Positions 13,065 to 24,400 of a DNA stretch of 64,000 nucleotides are shown piece after piece (position 1 is the first letter of the stretch; every line of letters starts with the position of its first letter). The stretch comes from Heliopora coerulea (lineage: Eukaryota; Cnidaria; Anthozoa; Scleralcyonacea; Helioporidae). The notes under the pieces were generated by a model. The model did no database searches. It worked only from the letters and a program-made list of their open reading frames with translations, and had not been told where the DNA came from. The DNA is taken from assembly GCA_030142905.1 (NCBI GenBank), contig JASJOG010000104.1, positions 25,001-89,000 on the forward strand, in the 5' to 3' direction. The position numbers were made by a program, and so were the translations under genes.

Positions 13065-13822
13065 TGCTGTAACAGTTTATTTGTAACTAGTTATAGTTAC
13101 AGTTACAGTTACTAGACCAAAAATATAACTAGTTATAGGTACAAGTTACAGTTGGCAAAAGGTAACTAGTTACAATTACAAAGTTACAATGTATTTTTGT
13201 GAAAAAGTTACAAGTTGCATTTATTGGCTTTAACAAAACGTCCATCTCGCGTCAGCATGGCAAGCTGAGCATCGAAATGATGCATACCTGAGAAATGCTT
13301 CAGAAATTAAAATGCAGAACAATGTTACTGGATGTGATTGCCGTTGGCCAGTCACGTACCAGTTAAGTTGTTAAATTGTATATGTTTTCTATTTGATTGG
13401 TCACATGCAGAAAGTAACAAACATTCGATTTGCAAATTGTAACTTGTATTCGTTTCGTTTTCAAAGTAGTTTTTGCCACTTGTTACCGTTACATAATTGA
13501 AAAGATCCGAGTAATGCCGAAATGTAGAGTAGTTTTCTAACGTTTCAAGCAAAGTAAACGAAGGTTTTCTCTCTGACGAAGGGCCTTCGCTTGAAACGTT
13601 AGAAAACCACTCTTTACATTTCGGCATTACTCAGACCTTTCCGATTATTTCACTTCGATTTGAACAGTGCCTACGCAGTACTCTATTTTATTTCATAGTT
13701 ACCGTTACGTGTTCCTAAAATGTAACGAGTGACCGTTGCTGTTTCCTAAAAAAAAGATTATTACCTTTAAATAATGATTTGTAACGACGTTATTTACAGC
13801 AAACTGCTGTAAGGCCTGCTTT
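13065..13822. mobile_element. Palindromic hAT-like MITE, copy 1
   Basis: Begins near CAGTGCTGTAA and ends near ACTGCTG, with AAGGCC on both outer sides as a possible target-site duplication. Inside are TGTAACTAGTTA and AGTTACAGTTAC words typical of subterminal repeats. The centre is a perfect inverted repeat around CGAAGG...CCTTCG (13558-13590), with the arms pairing TAATGCCGAAATGTA (13513) and TACATTTCGGCATTA (13614). The right arm matches copy 2 (15908-16130) almost base for base. No transposase is encoded. The hAT assignment is inference. Confidence 0.7.
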
Positions 13823-15290
13823 CGAAATACGGCCAAAATATGAAAGTTTAGGACGAATAAGATAGTTCTGGCCTGATTTGAGGGACTTGACGGTAATATT
13901 TGATAATTTTTTAAGGTTGAAAAATTTCACCAAAAAGTAAAGGGGTTAATCCACGGTTTTTCACGATTTTTTGACCAATTTCAAACTGTCGAAATAAGGC
14001 CACAATATGAAAGTTTAGGACGAATAAAATAGTTCTACCCAGATTTGAAGGACTTTACAGTAATATTTGAGATAATATTTGACGTGGAAAAATTTCACCA
14101 AAATTTACTCACGGTTTTTGCCGATTTTTCGACCAATTTGAAACTTTCGAAATAAGGCGAAAATATGAAAATTTAGGCCGAATAAGATAGTTGTGGCCCT
14201 ATTTGAGGGACTTTACAGTAATATTTGAGATGGTTTTTGAGGTGGAAAAATTTCACGAAAAAGTAAAGGGGTTAACCCACGGTTTTTGACGATTTTTCGA
14301 CCAATTTCAAACTTTCGAAATAAGGCGAAAATATGAAAGTTTATGCCGAATAAGATAGTTGTGGCCGTATTTGAGGGACTTTACAGTAATATTTGAGATG
14401 ATTTTTGGGGTGGAAAAATTTCACGAAAAAGTAAAGGGGTTAACCCACGGTTTTTGACGATTTTTTGACCAATTTCAAACTTTCGAAATAAGGCGAAAAT
14501 ATGAAAGTTTAGGCCGAATAAGATAGTTGTGGCCGTATTTGAGGGACTTTACAGTAATATTTGAGATGATTTTTGAGGTGGAAAAATTTCACGAAAAAGT
14601 AAAGGGGTTAACCCACGGTTTTTGACGATTTTTGGACAATTTTTCGACAAATTTGAAACTTTCGAAATAAGGCGAAAATATGAAAGTTTAGGCCGAATAA
14701 GATAGTTGTGGCCATATTTGAGGGACTTTACAGTAATATTTGAGATGATTTTTGAGGTGGAAAAATTTCACGAAAAAGTAAAGGGGTTAACCCACGGTTT
14801 TTGACGATTTTTCGTCCAATTTCAAACTTTCGAAATAAGGTGAAAATATGAAAGTTTAGGCCCAATAAGATAGTTTTGGTGTGATTTGAGGGACTTTACA
14901 GTAATATTTGAGATGATTTTTGAGGTGGAAAAATTTCACGAAAAAGTAAAGGGGTTAACCCACGGTTTTTGACGATTTTTCGTCCAATTTGAAACTTTCG
15001 AAATAAAGCGAAAATATGAAAGTTTAGGCCGAATAAGATAGTTGTGGCCATATTTGAGGGACTTTACAGTAATATTTGAGATGATTTTTGAGGTGGAAAA
15101 ATTTCACGAAAAAGTAAAGAGGTTAACCCACGGTTTTTGACGATTTTTCGACCAATTTGAAACTTTCGAAATAAGGTGAAAATATGAAAGTTTAGGCCGA
15201 ATAAGATAGTTTTGGTGTGATTTGAGGGACTTTACAGTAATATTTGAGATGATTTTTGAGGTGGAAAAATTTCACGAAAAAGTAAAGGGG
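13823..15290. repeat. Satellite array 2, ~168-bp monomer, homogeneous
   Basis: Nearly identical head-to-tail monomers. The GGTTAACCCACGG anchor recurs at 14271, 14439, 14607, 14786, 14954 and 15122, spacings of 168, 168, 179, 168 and 168 (the 179 contains an 11-bp local duplication of TTTTTGGACAA type). Conserved words include GATGATTTTTGAGGTGG and GGGACTTTACAGTAATATT. It shares period and the AAAGTAAAGGGGTTAACCCA box with array 1, so both come from one ancestral family. No reading frame is kept. A remnant monomer continues at 15559-15705 after an insertion. Confidence 0.92.
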
Positions 15291-15558
15291 TTTTTATTTT
15301 TATTAATAAGCTTTATTTGCATGACCTAATTACAGGTATTGCTAAGCGTAATATAAAATGTACATAAAGGAATGTAAGAGTTAAATATTAACTAATTTAA
15401 CTCTATCCAAAACTACTTTAGTTAACAAAATTAATATAATCTTAAATGTATAATATAGTATGAAATCTTAAAAAAGATATTAATACAACAGGAAAAATTG
15501 ACAAAAGTGTATGTATTAAAATGTAGAGATTCTAACATTAAAATGTAGTTATGATTTC
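15291..15558 (-). mobile_element. ~268-bp insertion inside a satellite monomer
   Basis: The monomer is cut after AGTAAAGGGG and resumes with AGGGGTTAACCC. The word AGGGGTT is present on both sides, consistent with a short target-site duplication. Read on the minus strand, the insert ends in GCAAATAAAGCTTATTAATA followed by an A-rich tail, resembling the 3' tail of a non-LTR retrotransposon or a SINE. It is short and has no coding capacity. Element class is inferred. Confidence 0.6.
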
Positions 15559-15705
15559 CAGGGGTTAACCCACGGTTTTTGACGATTTTTCGACCAATTT
15601 GAAACTTTCGAAATAAGGCTAAAATATGAAAGTTTAGGGCGAATAAGATAGTTGTGGCCATATTTGAGGAACTTTACAGTAATATTTGAGATAATTTAGG
15701 TAAGG
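15559..15705. repeat. Remaining part of satellite array 2
   Basis: Resumes in register with GGGGTTAACCCACGG and runs for most of one monomer up to ATATTTGAGAT, where the palindromic element copy 2 follows. Confidence 0.85.
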
Positions 15706-15727
15706 TGATAATCATTACTTTTTTTTA

Positions 15728-16132
15728 GGTAACAGCAACGTAACTGTAACGGTAACTATGAAATAACAGAGTACTACGTAGGCACTGTTGAAATCAAAAA
15801 TGAAATAATCGGAAAGGTCTGAGTAATGCCGAAATGTAAAGAATAGTTTTCAAACGTTTCAGGCGAAGAAAACGAAGGTTTTCTCTGTGACGAAGGGCCT
15901 TCGCTTGAAACGTTAGAAAACTACTCTTTACATTTCGGCATTACTCAGACCTTTCCGATTATTTCACTTCGATTTGAACAGTGCCTACGCAGTACTCTAT
16001 TTTATTTCATAGTTACCGTTACGTGTTCCTAAAATGTAACGAGTTACCGTTGCTGTTACCTTAAAAATGTAATGATTACCTTTAAGTAGTGATTTGTAGC
16101 GAAGTTATTTACAGCAAACTCTGTTGTGGGCC
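15728..16132. mobile_element. Palindromic hAT-like MITE, copy 2
   Basis: A long inverted repeat. The left arm starts GGTAACAGCAACGTAACTG and the right arm ends GAGTTACCGTTGCTGTTACC, with arms of about 165 bp pairing through TCTGAGTAATGCCGAAATGT and its complement. The loop carries CGAAGGTTTTCTCTGTGACG. The right flank ends in TTATTTACAGCAAACTCTGTTG as in copy 1. The left outer end is missing or replaced by satellite. Confidence 0.75.
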
Positions 16133-16724
16133 TGCTTGATTAAAAGAGAAATGATTGTAATGCCAGGTTGATATTTTTTATAATCTTGTAGTTAAGTTGT
16201 TAATCTTTAAATTGTTCTCGGTAAAACATTAATCTGTTGTCGCTGTAGACTAATAAAAAGTAATAAAATATATTTTGAAAAAATACTTGATGGGAAAGTG
16301 ATTGATAAAATGGTCGGTCCATAGCATTTTACCGATAGAAGGGCAAAAGCTGGGGTCCAAAAAAAAAAAAAAAATATCGTCAAAAAATTCAAAATTCCCA
16401 TGGGAATTCTAGGCTCCCACATTTGGGTGTTTGTATCTTAGTCTATAAATACAGGTACCCAGAAGGGTAGGTGGTGAGGGAGGATGGGGGGCATTTTCCA
16501 AACTTCTACTTTGTATTAGTAGATTAAGATTCATTCTTTCACTTGGTCAGGGGTATACCTACGGGGGAGTATAACGGGGTGGAAATTTATAGTCTTGAAA
16601 ATAATATAATTTTGAAAAAAAAAAAATTTTTAAAAAAATAAAAATTTGAAAAAAAAAAGAAAAGAAGAATGAAAAAAAAATGAAACGGTCCCCTCTGAAT
16701 TCCATTTTCATTTAATAACGGGGA
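16133..16724. other. Spacer, A-rich tracts, no gene seen
   Basis: Contains poly-A runs near 16360 and 16613-16680 and short GGAATTCC words that foreshadow the minisatellite to the right. Open frames here are homopolymer artefacts (poly-Phe on the minus strand). Confidence 0.6.
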
Positions 16725-17300
16725 ATTCCCTTGGGAATTGGAATTCCGCTGGGATTTATTACACCAACTGAAAAATAGAATTTCGCCCATTTTGACTTGG
16801 GAAACGAATTCCCATGGGAATTATTACACCAACTGAAAAACCAAATTTTCGTCCGTTTTGGCTTGGGAAAAAGAATTCCCCTGGGATTTATTACACCAAC
16901 TGAAAAATCGAATTATCACGCATTTTGACTTCGGAAAAGAATTCCCTTGGGATTTATTACACCAATTGAAAAATCGAATTTTCGCCCAGTTACACTTGGG
17001 AAAAGAATTCCCTTAGGATTTATTACATCAACTGAAAAATCGAATTTTGCCCCATTTTGACCTGGGAAAAGAATTCCCCTGGGATTTATTACACCAACTG
17101 AAAAATCGAATTTTCGCCCATTTTGACTTGGGAAAAGAATTCCCCTGGGATATATTACACCAACTGAAAAATCGAATTTTCGCCCGGTTTTACTTGGGAA
17201 AAGAATTTCCTTGGGACTTACTACACCAACTGAAATATCGAATTTTCTCCCATTTTGACTTGGTCTAACAAATCCCATAGGAATTAGAATTCCTTCGGGA
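16725..17300. repeat. 66-bp minisatellite with GAATTCCC boxes
   Basis: About 8.5 copies of a 66-bp unit (GGGAAAAGAATTCCC anchors at 17064 and 17130). Each unit has TTACACCAACTGAAAAATCG and CATTTTGACTTGGG. Because 66 is a multiple of 3, frames stay open on both strands: a 22-residue repeat on the minus strand (16916-17278, GRKFDFSVGVINP core) and another on the plus strand (17047-17268). I treat these as a consequence of the repeat, not as genes. Confidence 0.9.
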
Positions 17301-17640
17301 ATTGGAATTGGGGAAAAATTCTCTAAAATAAAGCGGATGACAAACTTGCTGAAACAAACGGGAGCATAAGCGGTGAATATTATTTTTTTTTATCGAACCA
17401 ATAATTCTTTCAGTCTACATAATACCAACCTTTTCGATACTTTAAGAAGTTTTCAAGAAAACCCAGTTATATTAAACGCCTCTTTAAAGGCAACGATAAA
17501 AGATGCATAAACCAAATTTAAAAAGCGCCGAAATATTTGGCACAAAATGCCCCTTAATGCTTTATGATCCTACTTATTAACCCAGTTAATAAAGTCATAT
17601 TATTGCTTGTGAACCACGTAATATTGTCATATATTCTTTC

Positions 17641-18431
17641 TTATTGACCACTTGTCCACTGTCCTCCGCGTCCCCTACGCTGATTTCCTCGTCCACCAAG
17701 AGTTGAATTGCCTCGTCCTGAGCCAAGTGAAGAAATAACCAAATGAACAATCTGAATTTCGGCAATTTTACCGTTAAACTCCCGGTCACTCATGCGATCT
17801 TTCGCTTTTAAAAACAACGTAACGTTTTAAAAATACATCACCTCGCTGGGTCATCACCAAAATTGCACATGTACCCGCTGTTGCAGGGGCAACGCGACAG
17901 CTCGCATAATCGCAAAGAAGTTGCATCAAATCCAAAACAGTTGAATTTTTGGAGATAGTTATTCGATCTTGTCAATTGTGTGGCCACCCGGCAACTTTTC
18001 GTCTACATAGGCGACGCAACTTTTTAATTTTAACCTAGTTAAGTAGCGAGAATTTAAGTAAGTTTTAACCTTTTGACCTTTCAAACTCGTACTTGTATCG
18101 CATGCTTGATTGAGCAATAGTTAGACTCCAAAGTATGCTGCATCAAATCCCTAACACGAGATGACTTTACTCATCAAGGGGAGACATCCTGACGGGCTTG
18201 ACCCAAGTTTTAGTCCTGACTTTGAAAGAAACAATGGACTACCGACGTTATGATAAAATTTAAACGTGTTTTATGAAACGAAAACTTCACAATTATTGAT
18301 TAAAAGTAGGCTTGTAACAAAACATCTGTGAATCAAAATTACCGGTTACTCAAGCTGTCCACTATGCATGATAACACAAGAAAGTAATAAAGAAAAAATA
18401 GAAAAGGAAAGAGAGGAAGTGAAGTAATGTG

Positions 18432-18466
<35 letters not shown>

Positions 18467-21400
18467 GGGAAGGAAATAAAAAGGAAAGAAAAAAAGACAA
18501 AAAAATACAATAGCAGGAACACGGAATAAGTTTAAAGAAACATAAAAAGGAAGTATTTCACTTTACCTTGGACGCGGCGAATTATCCTTCGTCCAGCTGA
18601 AGTTTGAACACCTTATTTTGAAGAAATGAAGGCGAAAATCCAGTAAGGCAAACACCAACATTTAAGCCTTGGGTAAACGACAATGCTAACTGGTACGCAA
18701 GTAGGTGTGTATATAACGTAAGCACTAACTCGCATCATCAGACACGCACATATATAAACATCCCCACAATAATACTAGCACACACAGCCCCATAAATCTT
18801 GGCTCGTTGCAAATTGAGGATCATCCACCCCAGTCTACTGGGTCTAATTAACTTAGGAAATGAGTAAAATTAAGTATAATAAATTTTTAAGTCATTCTCC
18901 TGGACTCATACTAAGCTTTTGTTAAAGTTGTAATATCTACATTTATTATATGGCTGAACACTTTTTTCGACCCGTACGCAAATTTACGCGTGTTGATTGG
19001 TAGCTGAACGGTCCGATATTTTACGATATTGGACCGGTCCCAACAACTTTTTTATTGCAGACCGGTAGAATTTTGGTAGAATAGTAACTCCATTGAGTAA
19101 CGTTACCTCACGAAATAATGTTATTGCTATTATTCTATCCAGTACACACGCATCAAAGTCAGTGGTTTTATGTTCTTGAGGATCAGTGTCAACAAGACTC
19201 CCGAAATCTCGAGAGCTTTCCTGAGGATCCGAGCAGAGCGAATGATGACGATTTTCTGCAATTCTTATGTCCTGATCTCAATTCCGATGCTGTCTAGTCT
19301 CTTACTAGCGCTCCTTCGTCGCTCGGTGTGCACGAAAACTTCAGACAAAATACCTTGCAGTACGGACCTCGTTCTCGGTTGAAAGGTATTTAATTATATC
19401 ACCTAGTTTTTCACAGTTGGGAATTTAAGCAAACACTACGGCAAACGCAACGGCAACGTGTTGTTACGACGAAAATATTCACTCAAAACAAAAGTCCCAA
19501 AAGTACGTTCAACACCATCCTAATTCTACACAGCACGTCGTCGAGGACATTTCTACGGTTCCACGACTACGTTAGCACACAATACGTGAGATGTTTCCGA
19601 ACTATTGAACATTTACATACTGACCTGAGCTGCTGAGTAGAGTGCCCGAGGCGTAAAAAACATTCACACTTTATTACGTCACTAGAATGTTATTCTATTC
19701 AAATGCGTAAAGTTAAGTTATTTTGTAAAATGCCGTAGCCGTACTAGCTTGGTTATGCAACAGCACCTGGAAATTACTTCTGGACACACAATGATCATCA
19801 CCCAAACCTTGTTGCATGGATTTCCGCCTCTAAGCACATACACCGCCACCCACCCACCACATTAAGATATCTAAAAATCCTGGTGGTATACCTGAAATGT
19901 GGCTCCTCGATACTTGGACGGATGTCTGAGCGGCTGGCCGACGGAGTTGGACAACATTAAGCTTGGGACGAGCTTCTTAATGAAAAACAATATATTTCGG
20001 TGAATTTTACAGAAGCATATAATGACTACGTTTTTCCAAATAAGAACTACGGGACTTTAAAAAGGTTGGGTTAGTTGTGAACTAAAGCTGTTTCTAACGT
20101 CAACAACGAAATAGTCGAAGCAAGTGATTGGAATTGATTCACAACAGAAACGGTAAAGGTCGATACCAAAAAGAAAATCCAAGGTCTTAAACTAAGTTAT
20201 CGCTGTGACTATTTAGTGGCTGAATCATTCCTTTTCCTAACTACTCTCAAGAACTTTTAAATTGTCCTCGGTTGTCGTCGGGGTGCTACATATACCTTGG
20301 GTAGCTTGGGCTGCCGCTCTAGAGCTTGAAGAAACAGGAGGTTCAGGTGTGGATGATCTACATGTTTCTTCTCCACATGTTTCTTTAGCTAGACCTTTAA
20401 AATAACAGCAATCCATGTTAAAGATGGAAAATAGAGCATGAGAGTTTAAAAATTGCAGAAAGGTACGTTTTCTTCAACTGAACGTGCTAAATTTTTGTGG
20501 TTCTGTGCTAGAGAACCCTGAGAATTTGTTTAGGACGAGGAAATAGAAGTCGGTTGATAGAAGGTGGGGGGAATCGAAGTTAATTTCGAACTTCTTAAAC
20601 AAATTGTTGTATAATCTAAAGTAAACTCGTGCTAAAAGTTAATTTATGCAAGTATTTGATCGTGGCATCAAAGAGCCTCTCGGTAATGAATTTCCTTCGT
20701 CTTTCTGGTCAGGAATTATTAGTGAGTTGGAGAATATTTGGTTTGTCACTGCTTTTCGTGAATATTTTATCAAACACAATGAAAATTTACCTGTTGAACG
20801 TTCACCTTTCAGAGGTTTAATCTCGATCGCTTCATCACCAACACTTCCTTCTTCTTCCTCGGCAGTTTCTAATTCTCTATAATGTGCAAAAACAACCATG
20901 GTCAATATTGAATATCTAGTGAATAAAAGTGGAGGACATAACAGTAATTCCGCGTTCGAAAACCGTTGGCGGCTTAGAAACACTTTTCTGAGGATTCGAG
21001 CTTAACAAACTTTCTTACTTGAATAACATTAATGCACAAAATATATAACAAAGAATTTATGTTAAGACCTAGCTGCAAGTTTCAAATTCCGTCTCGTTCG
21101 GCTACTAGATTGCGCCGACTTAGACAACTCAAGAAAACAAAAAAAAGATGAACGTATTTTGCGGGAAACGGTCTTCTCCACTGTGGAGATAAAACTTACA
21201 ACTTGATGTTTGATTGTGACTCTCCGCGCTCTTGAGCTTTCTCTCCCTCATCACTTTTCACAAGCTTTTCTTCAGTTATCTCCACGACGTCTTGTTCTTC
21301 ACCAGTTTCTGGTACATTTTGTTCAGAAATGTCCGATTTTTGATTATTTGATTGTTCCACGCTATTGGACGAAACCGCTGAGGAGAGAACTGAAGATGAC

Positions 21401-24400
21401 TCGGCACCTTCATCTGAAGAAAGATAAGTTCATCCATATTTTGAAAAAAATTATCCAGCGTATGAACACAGAAAATACTAAAACTTCGTCTGACTCCACT
21501 CTCTGTTTAGGCAATAAAATAATTTACCTTCATTGGTGAATTCTATATCGGCAGCTTCATCAAGATCTGGAACAACATTGTCTAGTAACATAAGCCAAAA
21601 AAATAAATCATGAGACATGTCTGTTAAAACCCATCAGTATACCTATGCACCTTCCACTACCAACATACTACTCACCAAAACCAAGATCAGCATCGTCAGC
21701 ATCACCCGTGGAAGCCATGATATCGAAACGTGTATCGTCAACACGGAGTCCTAAGAAAACATTGAAGAAATGGCTTCAATTTGTACTTCATTACGTTAAA
21801 ACACATACTTTATTTCACCACGCTAAAATCCCCAATGTCCATTAAATGAAATAAAGTTACACCTTTCACTACGTGATGTCTACCCCCAAGTGGCAAGTGT
21901 CGGTACCGACAGCTCACGCAGCCACAAAGAATTAGCAGAATGCGTTCTAAGTCCGCCAACCGGACCTTCTCCGGAAAAAAACAAAAAACGGAGGTCCAGA
22001 AATTGATGCCGTTGCTTGATTCCGCACCTTTTTTTTCCTTAATTCGTTTTAATTAAGAATACAGCTTAATAGGCAAATGATAGGAGCTTTTCGTCAATGC
22101 ACCAAGGTTTGATGCAGATGGACGTCAGCATATTGTCTCGTACTCCTTGCAATTCACCTGAACTTAATTAACTTGTGCGGCCAAGACGTATGAACTATCG
22201 GCCAACGCACGGATTATTTCCCACTGAAACCTGCAATGGCCGTCTTCAGTTTTGTTTCTTCTGCAATTCTTGTTCTGCTGACTTCATCTTTGTTAGGTTG
22301 AGGCGTTAAAGTCAAATTCAATGGAGGTGATCGCCTCCGCCCCCCTCTTCCCCAGTACGGACATCGTCAGAACTAGACTCTCAGAGAAAATACACGAAAC
22401 AATCGATTTTGTGAGCAGGGTAGATGGAGGAAGCCACCACTTGAAAAAAACTTACACTTAAGTCAGCGTAATGTAATTGGCCGAATTTTAGGTTAATACA
22501 GCATACAAATTTTAAAAACACTTTCAGATGGATGTGAAAAAATTCGAGAAGGGGCCTTTTGGAACGTTAAGTTGGATTTTCATTTGTAATCTGAGCAAAC
22601 GGTTCAAAATCCTGCATGTTTCATTTAAAAGTCGCGAAACTTCTCAATCTCAGCATTTACTTCAAACTTTCAGACTGTGCATAGTTTAAAACGTACGTAA
22701 TTACATCTGATCGAATATAAATAAGCGGTAATGCTGAAGACCTAATTGATCGGTTTTCCTCTTAGGGATGTACTGGATGGAATTATACACAATACTGGAC
22801 ACAGAGCCACACAGTAAAGTACCAGATAAAGAACAGAAACAGTAGCAAGTTATCCCAGCTATTTCTTGCCATTGTAGTATGACTGAAACTGAAACCAAAC
22901 CTGCAAATGTGTTAAAAGTAAAGTTTTACCAGGTTTCAAAAGAGAAATGTCTTCATAGTTTGCGAATTTTTAATCCCGTTAAAGCACTACTGTTCGTTAA
23001 TTAAACATTATTTAACTTATTAATTTTTAAAAAGTAACCTTCTTCAGACATTCCCATGGCCAGTCCCCCAGTTTGGTTCAAGCTCGTCTCGGCCGAAGGA
23101 CCAAATAAAAACGAAGGATGTTGAACATGAGGTGAGCTAGAATGGGAAAAATCGGGGGAAAAAAAAGAAAAATTGATGGCAAATACCACAGGTGATACTT
23201 TTGAGCAGTTTTTGCAATAGATTAAGGTCTTTTAAAATAGAATACTTCGGAGAATTTATGCCTTCTCTTGCTTATGAAATAACCTCCACAACAGACACTC
23301 CAACATGTCGACCATACCTGATCATTTCCCCAAAACCATCAGATCTTTTAGGAATAAATAAGGTTGGTGTACTGGGAACCATGCAGTCATCGGCATCGTC
23401 AAACCCACTATTACCAGGCTGACCCTAGAATTAATATAATCAATCAGCCTAACATAGCTACCGAGAGTTCTGCTCTAAAAGTGAAAGCTTTTTAGCAGGT
23501 AAAACGCTTACAAAGTACAAGGGTGTTTTTGACCACGTAAACCCAATGGAGTTAGCTTCTTACTTTATTTGAAAGGATCTCATGATTTCCAGAACTCAGT
23601 TTGTCAGTTCGTTGCTTTTAACGCTTATTATTTTTTCCATACAGACAAACTCATCACAGAGACTTTCAATCAAGTAAACTTCTACGCAATTCCCTGATTG
23701 AAATGCGTAAAACATTCTTAAAACATTCATTGAGAGCTGTTGTCACTATGAGTAATGCGGGATAAACGACTAACCCTTAAACTATTACTGATACTTGCCT
23801 GAGCAAGGGTAAATGAAGCCAAGTGCGACTGTGACCGAACCAGCCGCACTTGAGTCATGGAAGGTACAGTATGAGAGGTCACCACCGACTCTTCCTGAGG
23901 ACGTTGCTCTTGACTTGATGTAGATGGTGTTGAAACTCCAACAACGAGAACATTGTCACTGACATCTGTGTGAAAAAGAATGAGACAATGGTTGAGCAAA
24001 GATTTTGGTTAAACTCACTTAAAAGATCTCGTCCATACTAAATTGACATCCATTTCGCCATGCGGAATCAACACATATATGGCAAAATTGTTTTGACCCA
24101 AGGTGTTCATTCATTTATTAAACGTTTTACCATATATATGTTAATGCGCAATTCTAATTATCGCCAACAAATACCTTCGTTAACCCCACATTCTTGCTAA
24201 CACACACATACATTTTATCGAAAACTCAATCTCAACATTACACTCTCCGCACATTACCTTCTCTTCCATCCGGTTCCTCGTTCATTCCTTGATCACCGAA
24301 CTCCTCTATGTAACAAATAATATTTTATGAAGAACTCAAGTTCTGTAATATGCCCAAATGATCGAGTCAGATATAACTGGGATCAAATATTATGACTGCT

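Noticed and set aside
9390..15705. CRISPR array
   Set aside because: The whole 168-bp unit repeats without unique spacers, and the genome is eukaryotic; it is satellite DNA.
16916..17278. 120-residue open frame with a 22-residue repeat on the minus strand
   Set aside because: It follows from a 66-bp minisatellite whose period is a multiple of three; the plus strand is open too. No splice sites or codon bias.
17595..17789. 64-residue minus-strand frame giving an acidic peptide over the last TPR exon
   Set aside because: The phase from exon 56 selects the other frame, which gives the conserved RGG tail and a stop at 17641.
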